Source: Flavobacteriales bacterium
GTDB lineage: Bacteria > Bacteroidota > Bacteroidia > Flavobacteriales > Flavobacteriaceae
NCBI GenBank assembly: GCA_026993355.1
Contig: JALWTX010000008.1
Coordinates: 169,014-233,013, forward strand
Length of the DNA: 64,000 nucleotides
Direction: 5' to 3'
Positions 43,757 to 53,232 of the stretch are shown here, one piece after another (position 1 is the first letter of the stretch; every line of letters starts with the position of its first letter). Made by a program: the position numbers and the translations under genes. The notes below the pieces were generated by a model that saw only the letters and a list, made by a program, of their open reading frames with translations, was not told where the DNA came from and searched no databases.

Positions 43757-46352
43757 GGCTTTTTTATTGGTTTTCTTTATTTGGTTTAGTCATGCCCACA
43801 GTCAAGTGGTGATAAAAGGAACGGTAAAAAGTGCCGCAGGCGAAGCCCTCATTGGCGCTAATATTGTAGCTATGTCGCCTAAAACCAAACAATTGCTGGC
43901 TTATGCCATTTCCGGCTCAAAAGGACGTTATCAGCTTCATATAACACAAAAAATAGACAGTTTATTAATAAATGTATCTTATTTTGGATACCAACCCCAA
44001 CCAATTAAATGTGCGGCAAAATCCCAAAAACTGAATTTTTTTTTAAAAGAATCAACCGAGCAATTAAAAGAAGTTTTGATAAAAACTGAACCGGTCAAAG
44101 TAAAAGGCGATACCGTTAATTATCGTGTGTCATCATTAAAACAGGCTGAAGATAAGGTTTTGGTGGATGTGATTAAACGAATTCCCGGGATAGAAGTATC
44201 CGTTAACGGCAAAATTTTTTACCAAGGCAAAGCCATTAACAAATTTTATATCGAAAATATGGATATGCTCGAGGGGCGTTATAATTTGGCGGCGAATAAT
44301 ATACCGGTAGATCAAATTGCTTCTGTACAGGTTTATGAAAATCACCAGCCGGTAAAATTGTTGGATAGTTTACAGTTTTCAGACCGTGCCGCTTTAAACA
44401 TACGTTTAAAAAAATCCTTTTCTTATGCACTACCTGTTTCATTAGCTGGGGGTTACCGCCCGGTCATTGGGCAAGGTAAGTTTGTCCCCATGTTGTTCCG
44501 TAAAAAGATGCAAAGTTTGTCTTTGTTGCAGGCTAATAATGCCGGGCATAGCTTAAAAAATCAATTGGCAAATTTTTATGATACCGGCTCTTTTGATTTA
44601 AAAAATAACACCCAAAACTGGACTACTGTCGGTAAGGCGATGGCACCGCCATTTAAAGAAGATATTTGGTTACATAACCAATCATTTTTGACCTCTTTAA
44701 ATTTTCTATTTAAGCTTAATTCCACAGCACGTTTAAAAACAAATGTCTCATATTTGCCGGAGTTAGTGAAAGAAACGGCAACAGTGCGGCAAACAGTTTT
44801 TCTCAAAAACCAACCGCTGACTATTTTAGAAAAACAATTTCATCAACAATTGCAACAACAGGCTGTTTGGAATTTAATTTATGAACAAAATTCTAAACGT
44901 ATTTACCTTAAAAATGCTTTTCATTTTAAATATGAACATATAAAAGAAGATAATTTTATCCATAATCAGAATATAAACCAACAACTCTTTAAACCGGCTT
45001 ATCAATTGACTAATTTGACCAATTGGCTGTTTCCGGTCAAAGGACATTTATGGCAGTTTAATACTTTTTTTGCGTATAAGGCCGGTAATGAGCTTTTTAC
45101 CGTTAAGCCCGGTACATTTTTGCAAATTTTTAATGGGGGACAAGCCTTTGATCAATTAGCGCAATGGGTGCAAACAAGTCAGTGGCAAGTTTATTTTAAT
45201 ACCGGATGGCTTAAAAAAATGCACAATTGGACTTTAGCCTATGACCTTTTTGTTCAAAAAAAACGTCATTTACTCTATAGTCGTTTGTGGCCAGAAAATG
45301 TTGCCGGCTTTGACGAAAATGATTATAGTAATGACGCATTGTTAAACCAAACCGGTTTTAAAAATAAAATGAAATTAACCTACAGGAAAGACACTTGGTA
45401 TTTTAATCTGGATTTGCCCGTTAAATATGTCTATTTAAATATTGCAGAGCATAAATCCGGAGAAGAGAAACGGGTGAAAGGGCTTTTTCTGGATTATCAA
45501 GTTAGCCTGCAATATCATTGGCACAATTGGCTTTTATTAGGCTCTCAAAGTAGAAAAACAAATTTTGGCGATCTTTATCAAAACCATTTTAATTTTATTT
45601 TAAAAACTTATAATCAACTGGAACGTTACCGGACACCGGTTCAAAAAAATATCAAAACCGATTATGCCATTCATTTTCATTATCGCGATATTTTAAACGG
45701 AATTCATACCTCGTTGTTTTTAGATTATAGGCAATACAGTCGTAATATTCTTTATAAATACGTCTATCTGAATACCGGGGCGTCTCAATTAGAAGCGCTT
45801 AGTTTAAGCAATAAAGCTATTGAAAAAAGGCTCCAATTTAAATTCAGTAAATATTTTTTCAAAAGAAAAATCTCAACCAAGTTAAGCACAATTTACACTT
45901 GGTCAAACCAACCGGTTATTCTTAACCATGAATTAATGCGAAAGGCTTATCGTAATTTTCATTTATTAACATCTATCAGAATCCCATTTCATAAAAAATA
46001 TACTTTTTATCTCGATTTTGAAGCGGATAATTATTTCTTTGGCGGGCAATCCGTAAATTTGGAAAATTACCACCTTAAACCTGCCATTTTCTATTACCTG
46101 CTCAAACGACATCAAATTCATTTATCAGCAGATTATTATTGGATTCCTAATTTGCGACAAATTAATTTTTTTCTAAACTTAGCTTATCAATATAAACCCA
46201 AAGCCAAAAAATGGCTATTGTATGCAAAGTGGCATAATATAACCAATGTAAAATTTTATACAACCTATTTTGCTAATACCTATTCAACTTACGAAAGCAG
46301 TTATACTTTACGCCCGGCTTATCTCTTAATCGGTTTTGAAACTTCGTTATAA
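43749..46352 (+). CDS. CarboxypepD_reg-like outer-membrane receptor (TonB-dependent receptor-like)
   Basis: 867 residues from ATG 43749; an earlier TTG at 43737 adds four residues ahead of the signal peptide. The signal ends SHAHSQ. Residues 20-105 are the carboxypeptidase-regulatory-like domain (VKSAAGEALIGANIVA, SYFGYQP). A plug-like domain follows (KGDTVNYRVSSLKQAEDKVL, GRYNLAANNIP, LLDSLQFSDRAALN). The remaining 650 residues are aromatic-rich alternating strands of an outer-membrane barrel, ending with a typical strand (LLIGFETSL). No clear TonB box is seen. With GLPGLI it makes the common Bacteroidetes pair. It converges on surE with a two-base gap. Confidence 0.9.
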   Translation: MNKAFLLVFFIWFSHAHSQVVIKGTVKSAAGEALIGANIVAMSPKTKQLLAYAISGSKGRYQLHITQKIDSLLINVSYFGYQPQPIKCAAKSQKLNFFLKESTEQLKEVLIKTEPVKVKGDTVNYRVSSLKQAEDKVLVDVIKRIPGIEVSVNGKIFYQGKAINKFYIENMDMLEGRYNLAANNIPVDQIASVQVYENHQPVKLLDSLQFSDRAALNIRLKKSFSYALPVSLAGGYRPVIGQGKFVPMLFRKKMQSLSLLQANNAGHSLKNQLANFYDTGSFDLKNNTQNWTTVGKAMAPPFKEDIWLHNQSFLTSLNFLFKLNSTARLKTNVSYLPELVKETATVRQTVFLKNQPLTILEKQFHQQLQQQAVWNLIYEQNSKRIYLKNAFHFKYEHIKEDNFIHNQNINQQLFKPAYQLTNLTNWLFPVKGHLWQFNTFFAYKAGNELFTVKPGTFLQIFNGGQAFDQLAQWVQTSQWQVYFNTGWLKKMHNWTLAYDLFVQKKRHLLYSRLWPENVAGFDENDYSNDALLNQTGFKNKMKLTYRKDTWYFNLDLPVKYVYLNIAEHKSGEEKRVKGLFLDYQVSLQYHWHNWLLLGSQSRKTNFGDLYQNHFNFILKTYNQLERYRTPVQKNIKTDYAIHFHYRDILNGIHTSLFLDYRQYSRNILYKYVYLNTGASQLEALSLSNKAIEKRLQFKFSKYFFKRKISTKLSTIYTWSNQPVILNHELMRKAYRNFHLLTSIRIPFHKKYTFYLDFEADNYFFGGQSVNLENYHLKPAIFYYLLKRHQIHLSADYYWIPNLRQINFFLNLAYQYKPKAKKWLLYAKWHNITNVKFYTTYFANTYSTYESSYTLRPAYLLIGFETSL

Positions 46353-46354
46353 GT

Positions 46355-47122
46355 TTATTGTTCCAAATTTTTTAAATGATTGATTAAATGGTGAGCGGTT
46401 AAATCATATTGGACCGGTACCACTGAAACATAGCCGTTTTTCAAAGCAAAAACATCGGTATCCGTTCCTTTGTCTTCATAGCTAAAGTTGCCGTTTAACC
46501 AATAATAATCCCGGCCGAAAGGATTCGTGCGTTTATCATAATTTTCATGCCATTTATCTTGAGCTTGACGGGCAACCTTGATGCCTTTAATCTCGTTGAG
46601 CGGTAAATAGGGGATATTGACATTCAAAGCAATCCCTTGGGGCAGGCCGTCTTGCAGGACTTGCCGGGCTATTTTTTTCATATAATGTTTGGCCGGTTCC
46701 AGGTCGGCTTGCCAATCATAATTGTCTAAAGAAAAACCGATAGAAGGGATGCCTTCAATAGCCCCTTCAAGGGCAGCTCCCATCGTACCGCTGTATAAAA
46801 CGTTAACCGAATTGTTAACGCCATGGTTTAACCCGGAAACTAACAAATCGGGACGGCGCTGGACGGCATGGGCCAAGCCTAATTTTACGGCATCGACCGG
46901 CATGCCATTTGTTTTATATTCTTTTTGTGGGCCATCATCTATTTTAATGGCATCTAAATACAAAGGCTGGTGTATGGTAACGGCATGACTTTTCCCTGAA
47001 TGAACGCTGTCAGGTGCTACCACAAGAACTTCACCTAATTCGTTCATTGCCGCAATTAATGCCCGGATGCCGGGTGCCGTTATACCATCATCATTGGTGA
47101 CAAAAATAAGTGGTTTGGCCAT
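46355..47122 (-). CDS. surE: 5'/3'-nucleotidase SurE
   Basis: Metal-dependent nucleoside monophosphate phosphatase, 255 residues. The N-terminal metal site is FVTNDDGITAPGI with D11 and D12. Further conserved elements are APDSVHSGKSHAVTI, SGLNHGVNNSVNVLYSGTMG and AALEGAIEGIPSIGFSL. The length matches the family. It faces the lytic transglycosylase gene head-to-head and converges on the receptor gene with almost no gap. Confidence 0.96.
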   Translation of the reverse strand: MAKPLIFVTNDDGITAPGIRALIAAMNELGEVLVVAPDSVHSGKSHAVTIHQPLYLDAIKIDDGPQKEYKTNGMPVDAVKLGLAHAVQRRPDLLVSGLNHGVNNSVNVLYSGTMGAALEGAIEGIPSIGFSLDNYDWQADLEPAKHYMKKIARQVLQDGLPQGIALNVNIPYLPLNEIKGIKVARQAQDKWHENYDKRTNPFGRDYYWLNGNFSYEDKGTDTDVFALKNGYVSVVPVQYDLTAHHLINHLKNLEQ

Positions 47123-47235
47123 AATTTTTTTAAATTTTGAAAGGATAAAGGTAAGGTATTTTGCCCATACGGACCAAATGCTGTTTTGGGTTTATTTCAA
47201 GGTGCTGAATTGCATTTAGGTAAATAATTTTCTAC

Positions 47236-47271
47236 TTGAAAAATAATTTTAAGTTATTTTTGTTATATTTG
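47236..47271 (+). promoter_or_regulatory. Promoter region of the lytic transglycosylase gene with two -7 boxes
   Basis: TTG at 47236-47238, then TATTTTTG at 47255-47262 (16-base spacer) and TATATTTG at 47264-47271 (25-base spacer). The first pairing is nearer the usual spacing. The two boxes almost touch, so start-site choice could differ. Confidence 0.5.
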
Positions 47272-47288
47272 GATAAAACCATGACAAT

Positions 47289-48203
47289 ATGTTTAAAAAA
47301 ATCATTTTTATAGCTATTCTTCTTTTCGCGGCGGGTATTTTTGGTTACAATTTTAAAACCGACCCTTATGCAAAGGAAGTGGTAAGAACGGGTTTTTTAA
47401 ATCATTACAAAGTTTATGCTTTGCCGGTCCCCGACAGTTTAAGTTTGGTAGATGAGCCGGTTCCCGTCAGGCAAAAAGATGTAAAAGAACGTATTGATCG
47501 TGAATTGCTTGTCAATACTTATTGGCAATCGAATGCCCTGTTGCTAATCAAACGGCAAAATAAATATTTTCCTGTTATCGAACCTATTCTGAAACGTGAA
47601 GGGGTGCCGGATGATTTTAAATATTTGGCAGTGGCCGAAAGTGGCTTGCAAAATATAACTTCGCCGGCCGGTGCCAAAGGCTTTTGGCAATTAATGAAAA
47701 AAACGGCTATAGAGTTAGGTTTGGAAGTCAATGATGAGGTGGACGAACGTTATAATTTGGAAAAATCTACCGTTGCAGCTTGTCAATATCTTAAAAAAGC
47801 CAAACAAAAATATGGGTCATGGACTTTGGCAGCGGCAGCTTACAATGCAGGAATGCAAAAGATTTCAAAAGAATTAGCCCGGCAAAAAACAGATAATTAT
47901 TACGATTTATTGCTCAATACGGAGACAGCCCGTTATGTGCCGCGTATTATCGCTTTAAAATATATTTTAAGTCACCCCAAAGATTTTGGTTTTGTTTATA
48001 GTCAAGACGATTTATATACGCCTTACCAGTATAATATTGTAAAGGTAGATAGCAGCATTACGGATTTAGCAGATTTTGCCCGGAAAATGAATATGTCTTA
48101 CAAAGAATTGAAATTGCTCAATCCGTGGTTGCGACAAGGAAAGTTAACTAATAAAGCCGGTAAAACTTATGCAATCAAAATTAAGCCGGTAAGAAAAAAT
48201 TAA
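47289..48203 (+). CDS. Membrane-bound lytic murein transglycosylase with LysM domain (MltD-like)
   Basis: Cell-wall enzyme that cleaves glycan strands to form 1,6-anhydro-MurNAc ends. 304 residues. An N-terminal hydrophobic segment (IIFIAILLFAAGIFGYN) exports or anchors it. The family 1 SLT domain has catalytic E117 in AVAESGLQNITSPAGAKGFW, then GLWQ-equivalent FWQLM and AAAAYNAGMQKI near 183. A single LysM-type peptidoglycan-binding module closes the protein (ITDLADFARKMNMSYKELKL). Promoter boxes lie just upstream. It converges with the HAD phosphatase gene after six bases. Confidence 0.92.
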   Translation: MFKKIIFIAILLFAAGIFGYNFKTDPYAKEVVRTGFLNHYKVYALPVPDSLSLVDEPVPVRQKDVKERIDRELLVNTYWQSNALLLIKRQNKYFPVIEPILKREGVPDDFKYLAVAESGLQNITSPAGAKGFWQLMKKTAIELGLEVNDEVDERYNLEKSTVAACQYLKKAKQKYGSWTLAAAAYNAGMQKISKELARQKTDNYYDLLLNTETARYVPRIIALKYILSHPKDFGFVYSQDDLYTPYQYNIVKVDSSITDLADFARKMNMSYKELKLLNPWLRQGKLTNKAGKTYAIKIKPVRKN

Positions 48204-48209
48204 GATTTT

Positions 48210-49737
<1,528 letters not shown>

Positions 49738-49738
<1 letters not shown>

Positions 49739-50499
49739 TATTTTTGGTTTTTTTGAATGTTTTTATGCATTTGTTCTAACAGTGCCGGCTGTTGTTTAAG
49801 CCAATGAACCAAGTTTTCGGTGGACATTTTTTGTTTTATCATCCCGGAATAAACCGATTGCAAAAGTGCAAAATCTTCTGCGGTATCCAAGGTTAGCCGG
49901 ATTTCTTTGGCTTGATCCAAATACGAAGGTAAAGCTAAGAAATTTAAGTCAAATTTTTCAGGATGTGTATAAATATAATTGGTTACATGTTCTAAATAAA
50001 GCGGATTTTGCGTATATTCAGCTGCTTTTTTCAAGGCCGGCAGGCCGACATATTCGGTAAACAAACCTAAATGTGATTGAATAACCGGTTTGCCGGATGA
50101 AAAAGCATAGCTGATATAATCGGACGACTGTTTTTTTGCTGTTTTTAAATAATTATCAATGTGTTTTACATCTAAAAAAGGATTATCGGCACAGACACGG
50201 ATGATGCCGGTAATATGAAATTTTTCGGCTGCCTTAATAAAACGGTCCAAAACATTATTTTCATCACCACAAAAAACTCTCAAACCTTTTTTTTGGGCTA
50301 TGTCAACCAAAATTTGGTCTGCCGGGTTTTGCGTCGTAGCCAAAATAAGCGGCAAAACACCTTGATAGGTAGCAGCCAATTTGTCTATGATGATTTCAAA
50401 AATTCCCTTTCCTTCATTAAAGTCAAGAATCATTTTGTTGGGCAGACGGGTGGAGCCTGTCCGTGCTTGTATAATTATACCTGGAAGATGATCGGACAT
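49738..50499 (-). CDS. SpsF/NeuA-like cytidylyltransferase
   Basis: 253 residues with the nucleotidyltransferase opening IIIQARTGSTRLPNKM and the metal-binding VCADNPFLDVKHID near residue 105. It resembles the SpsF branch of the CMP-sugar cytidylyltransferase family, so it most likely activates the nine-carbon acid made by the NeuB-like enzyme with CTP before transfer. The order cytidylyltransferase, synthase and phosphatase with overlapping ends makes one operon. No epimerase, aminotransferase or dedicated glycosyltransferase lies beside them. It starts 11 bases after an APC permease. Confidence 0.86.
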
Positions 50500-50510
50500 G
50501 AATTAGCGCC

Positions 50511-52337
50511 TTACATGATTAAACGTACACCACCTAATTCTTCCAAGCGATAGGGGAATTTTTCGTCCGGCGAACCAATAAACATGAAGTTGATGGGAAT
50601 ATGCCATTTTTTGGACAATTCTCTAATCAGTTTCGGACCGAATTCACCTTCAATAGGGACAAATTCAATGTCGATTTCAGGATATTCTTCATCCAAGATT
50701 TTAATATTTCTGATTAATTCTTCCGAAGGCTTTTCGCCGGGTTTTAAAACTTTGACAATTTTTACTTTCTTCGTATGTTCATTATCTCTGATGTAAAGCA
50801 TCGCTTTGTTCATATTAGCGATACTTTTGCCTTTGGTAAAAAATACAAATTCTTGACTGTTAATTTCATCAATCAGCTTATCAATACCATTATGAAGGCG
50901 TAAAAAGAAACGGCGGATCGGTTCAAATATCGATTGTAGAATGTTGAGCAATAATTTAAGGAGCATGGTGCGGTTAAGCATAATCATGACAAATAACAAA
51001 ACCGGCACAAAATACATGGTAAAGATTAGCCAGTTAGCCGGTTCGTCCGGATTTTCGGGTTTCATAACCAAATTGCCGATAAGTGCCGTGAGTACGGCCG
51101 AAAAAGCGATGATAATACCAATCCAAGGCGCACGCTCAGGTCTTGGTAAATGTTTACGTTTGACTTTAAGCAGGACATTACCGATCACAAAAAGCAACAT
51201 GACCGATAAGAACGAAATGGTATAAACGCCGGCCAAGGTGGTTACATTTCCACGGGTAATAATCAGGACGGAGACACTGAGGAAAAAGAAAAACAAAATA
51301 ATGCGGTAAGAGGCATTATTTTTATTCTTTTTCAAAAAGAAATTAGGCATAATACGATCCAAGGTCAAACGTTCCAACAATCCGGTTACACCGATGTAAC
51401 TGGTCAGAACGGCGCCGGACAAGACTAAAAAGGCATCAATGGAAATGAGAAAAGCTAACCATTTACCGGCAGCATTTTCGCCCAATTGTATCAATAGGGT
51501 ATTTTCATTTACTTCATTAATCGGTAAGGCTGCCAAAGCCAAAAAGGCCATCAGCGGATTGAGAATGCTGACAACAATCCACATGTTACGAAGCGTTTTA
51601 GGAAATACGCCCGGTTTTTGTTCTTCGACAAAGTTAGCCGAACTTTCAAAACCCGAAATCCCCAGCATTGAAGCCGAAAAACCAAAAAATATGGCCATTA
51701 AAATGCTGCCGTGTTTTACAGGGGCATGCCAATTTTGGATAAAAATATCAAAACCGTGTTGAGAGATGTAATAAACTAAAGCAATAATAAGAGCCGTCAT
51801 CACGGTTAAGTGGAAAAGGAAAATGGCAATAGCAACTTTGGCCGATTCTTTAATACCCATGATAGCTAAACCGGCAAATATGGCTAACAGACCAATAGTG
51901 GCCGCAATAATAATATTGTTGTCTTCAATGCCGATGACATGAAATAAATAATGAATGGCTTCATTGGCAGAAATGACGGCTGTGGCCATATAGGATAATA
52001 GGGTAAGGGTAGCGGCAATAGAGGACATGCGCTTGCTGGTCGTGTTAAGCAGGGCGTTATAAGCGCCACCGTTTAGGGGCAAGGCGCCCACTACTTCACC
52101 GTAAATTTTTCTAAAAAAATACAAGACTAATGCGACTATAAGTAAAGTAATCCAAGCATATTGACCGGCAAAGGCAATGGCTAAGGCCGAAACATACAGG
52201 ACAGATGAACTGATATCATTACCACTGATAGCCGTGGCAGCAAGTTCACCTAACTTTTCATGTTTGGGTAATTCAGGTGCGTTGTAATGTATTTGTTTAT
52301 CAGTTTTATTTGGACTAGTTGTCGAGTTGCTATTCAT
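50511..52337 (-). CDS. APC superfamily amino-acid permease with long cytosolic tail
   Basis: 608 residues. Twelve hydrophobic segments over about residues 50-460. The N-terminal family pattern is LGELAATAISGNDISSSVLY, followed by YAWITLLIVALVLYFFRKIY and EVVGALPLNGGAYNALLN. After the helices about 140 residues remain cytosolic. They resemble a UspA-like module in outline (MLYIRDNEHTKKVKIVKVL, IDIEFVPIEGEFGPKLI). Substrate unknown. The downstream nonulosonate genes may share its transcript, as the gap is only 11 bases. Confidence 0.88.
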   Translation of the reverse strand: MNSNSTTSPNKTDKQIHYNAPELPKHEKLGELAATAISGNDISSSVLYVSALAIAFAGQYAWITLLIVALVLYFFRKIYGEVVGALPLNGGAYNALLNTTSKRMSSIAATLTLLSYMATAVISANEAIHYLFHVIGIEDNNIIIAATIGLLAIFAGLAIMGIKESAKVAIAIFLFHLTVMTALIIALVYYISQHGFDIFIQNWHAPVKHGSILMAIFFGFSASMLGISGFESSANFVEEQKPGVFPKTLRNMWIVVSILNPLMAFLALAALPINEVNENTLLIQLGENAAGKWLAFLISIDAFLVLSGAVLTSYIGVTGLLERLTLDRIMPNFFLKKNKNNASYRIILFFFFLSVSVLIITRGNVTTLAGVYTISFLSVMLLFVIGNVLLKVKRKHLPRPERAPWIGIIIAFSAVLTALIGNLVMKPENPDEPANWLIFTMYFVPVLLFVMIMLNRTMLLKLLLNILQSIFEPIRRFFLRLHNGIDKLIDEINSQEFVFFTKGKSIANMNKAMLYIRDNEHTKKVKIVKVLKPGEKPSEELIRNIKILDEEYPEIDIEFVPIEGEFGPKLIRELSKKWHIPINFMFIGSPDEKFPYRLEELGGVRLIM

Positions 52338-52392
52338 AGGTTTGCATTATTTCAATTGCGAAGTTAATAAAAAATATCAAATGAATTTATAA

Positions 52393-52424
52393 CAAAAAAA
52401 CCCACCTTTCTAAGAAGGCAGGTT
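52393..52424 (-). terminator. Rho-independent terminator after rpmE2
   Basis: On the minus strand AACCTGCCTT pairs with AAGGTGGGTT over ten positions including two G-U wobbles, loop of six, then eight T. On the plus strand the same sites are C-A mismatches, so the hairpin is functional for the minus strand only. Confidence 0.8.
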
Positions 52425-52450
52425 AGAGTATAAACTTATAAAAAACTTAT

Positions 52451-52702
52451 TTATTTTTTAAATTTAGCATATTTTTTCTTGAATTTATCAATACGTCCGG
52501 CGGTGTCAACCAATTTCATTTTTCCGGTATAGAAAGGATGAGAAGTTCTGGAAATTTCCACTTTTACCAATGGGTATTCTTCACCATCAATCTCAATAGT
52601 ATCTTTAGCTTCTGCAGTAGAACGGGTTAAATAGACTTCGCCATTTGACATATCTTTAAAAGCGACCATTCTATAATTTTCAGGGTGAATTCCTTTTTTC
52701 AT
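52451..52702 (-). CDS. rpmE2: 50S ribosomal protein L31, type B
   Basis: 83 residues, matching the longer L31 form. Motifs: [29 protein letters not shown] and [20 protein letters not shown]. No CxxC zinc site, so it is the zinc-free C- type often used under zinc limitation or as the only L31 in Bacteroidetes. It has its own promoter and a strong terminator. Confidence 0.96.
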   Translation of the reverse strand: MKKGIHPENYRMVAFKDMSNGEVYLTRSTAEAKDTIEIDGEEYPLVKVEISRTSHPFYTGKMKLVDTAGRIDKFKKKYAKFKK

Positions 52703-52736
52703 TTTAATCTGTTTTAATATCCTTATTTCGAGTGTG

Positions 52737-52766
52737 CAAATTTATAAACTTTTTTTTAATTGCCAA
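52737..52766 (-). promoter_or_regulatory. Promoter of rpmE2
   Basis: On the minus strand: TTG at 52766-52764, 19-base spacer, TAAATTTG at 52744-52737. Both match the consensus. The -7 box ends 35 bases before the ATG. No Zur-like palindrome is obvious. Confidence 0.65.
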
Positions 52767-52836
52767 GCAAAATATTATATTTTATGGATTATTTTTTATA
52801 TTTCACAGCTTGTTCCTTCATCTATCGCCATTTCTT

Positions 52837-53124
52837 TTAAAAATTACCGGTAAAATAAAAGATACTGATTGTGACGGCATACAAAAGTGATGCACTTAAA
52901 ACCCCTTTTAGCTTGTCTTCTTCACCGCGTTGGTTAAAAACAAAAATAGGGATAATATTAGCCAAAATATTTATGGCAATAACTTGGGTTAATAAATGGC
53001 TGTGGATCATTTCGTCCAGACCCGATTCAAGGGTGGATTTTAAAACTAAACGGGTGTAAAAATAAAAGGCGATAACCGGGGTTATTAAACCAATCAGAAA
53101 ACCTTTGAAAAATTTTGCAGTCAT
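52837..53124 (-). CDS. Small three-helix membrane protein, unknown function
   Basis: 95 residues, not recognised. Hydrophobic segments at about 6-26 (FKGFLIGLITPVIAFYFYT), 46-64 (LTQVIAINILANIIPIFVF) and 75-92 (LSASLLYAVTISIFYFTG). A short charged loop NQRGEEDKL joins the last two. Composition and the well-placed ATG suggest a real gene. It is separated from rpmE2 by 134 bases and divergent from the YejM-like gene. Confidence 0.7.
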   Translation of the reverse strand: MTAKFFKGFLIGLITPVIAFYFYTRLVLKSTLESGLDEMIHSHLLTQVIAINILANIIPIFVFNQRGEEDKLKGVLSASLLYAVTISIFYFTGNF

Positions 53125-53179
53125 AAAAATTTATTTAATTACGGTAAAAATAGTTTATTTTTGTTTTCAGCGCAACTAC

Positions 53180-53212
53180 TTTGTTTATCCCTTGTTTTAA
53201 ATAGTATTTTTG
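53180..53212 (+). promoter_or_regulatory. Promoter of the YejM-like gene
   Basis: TTTG at 53180-53183, 21-base spacer, TATTTTTG at 53205-53212. The predicted leader is about 15-20 bases. Confidence 0.6.
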
Positions 53213-53232
53213 TGTTGTAAATTCTTATAAAT

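Noticed and set aside
40525..46352. Whole 40.5-46.4 kb region as a mobile genetic element
   Set aside because: No integrase, transposase, att-like direct repeats at the ends or tRNA gene are visible. The GLPGLI/receptor part has normal composition, so only the lipoprotein and membrane-protein part looks foreign.
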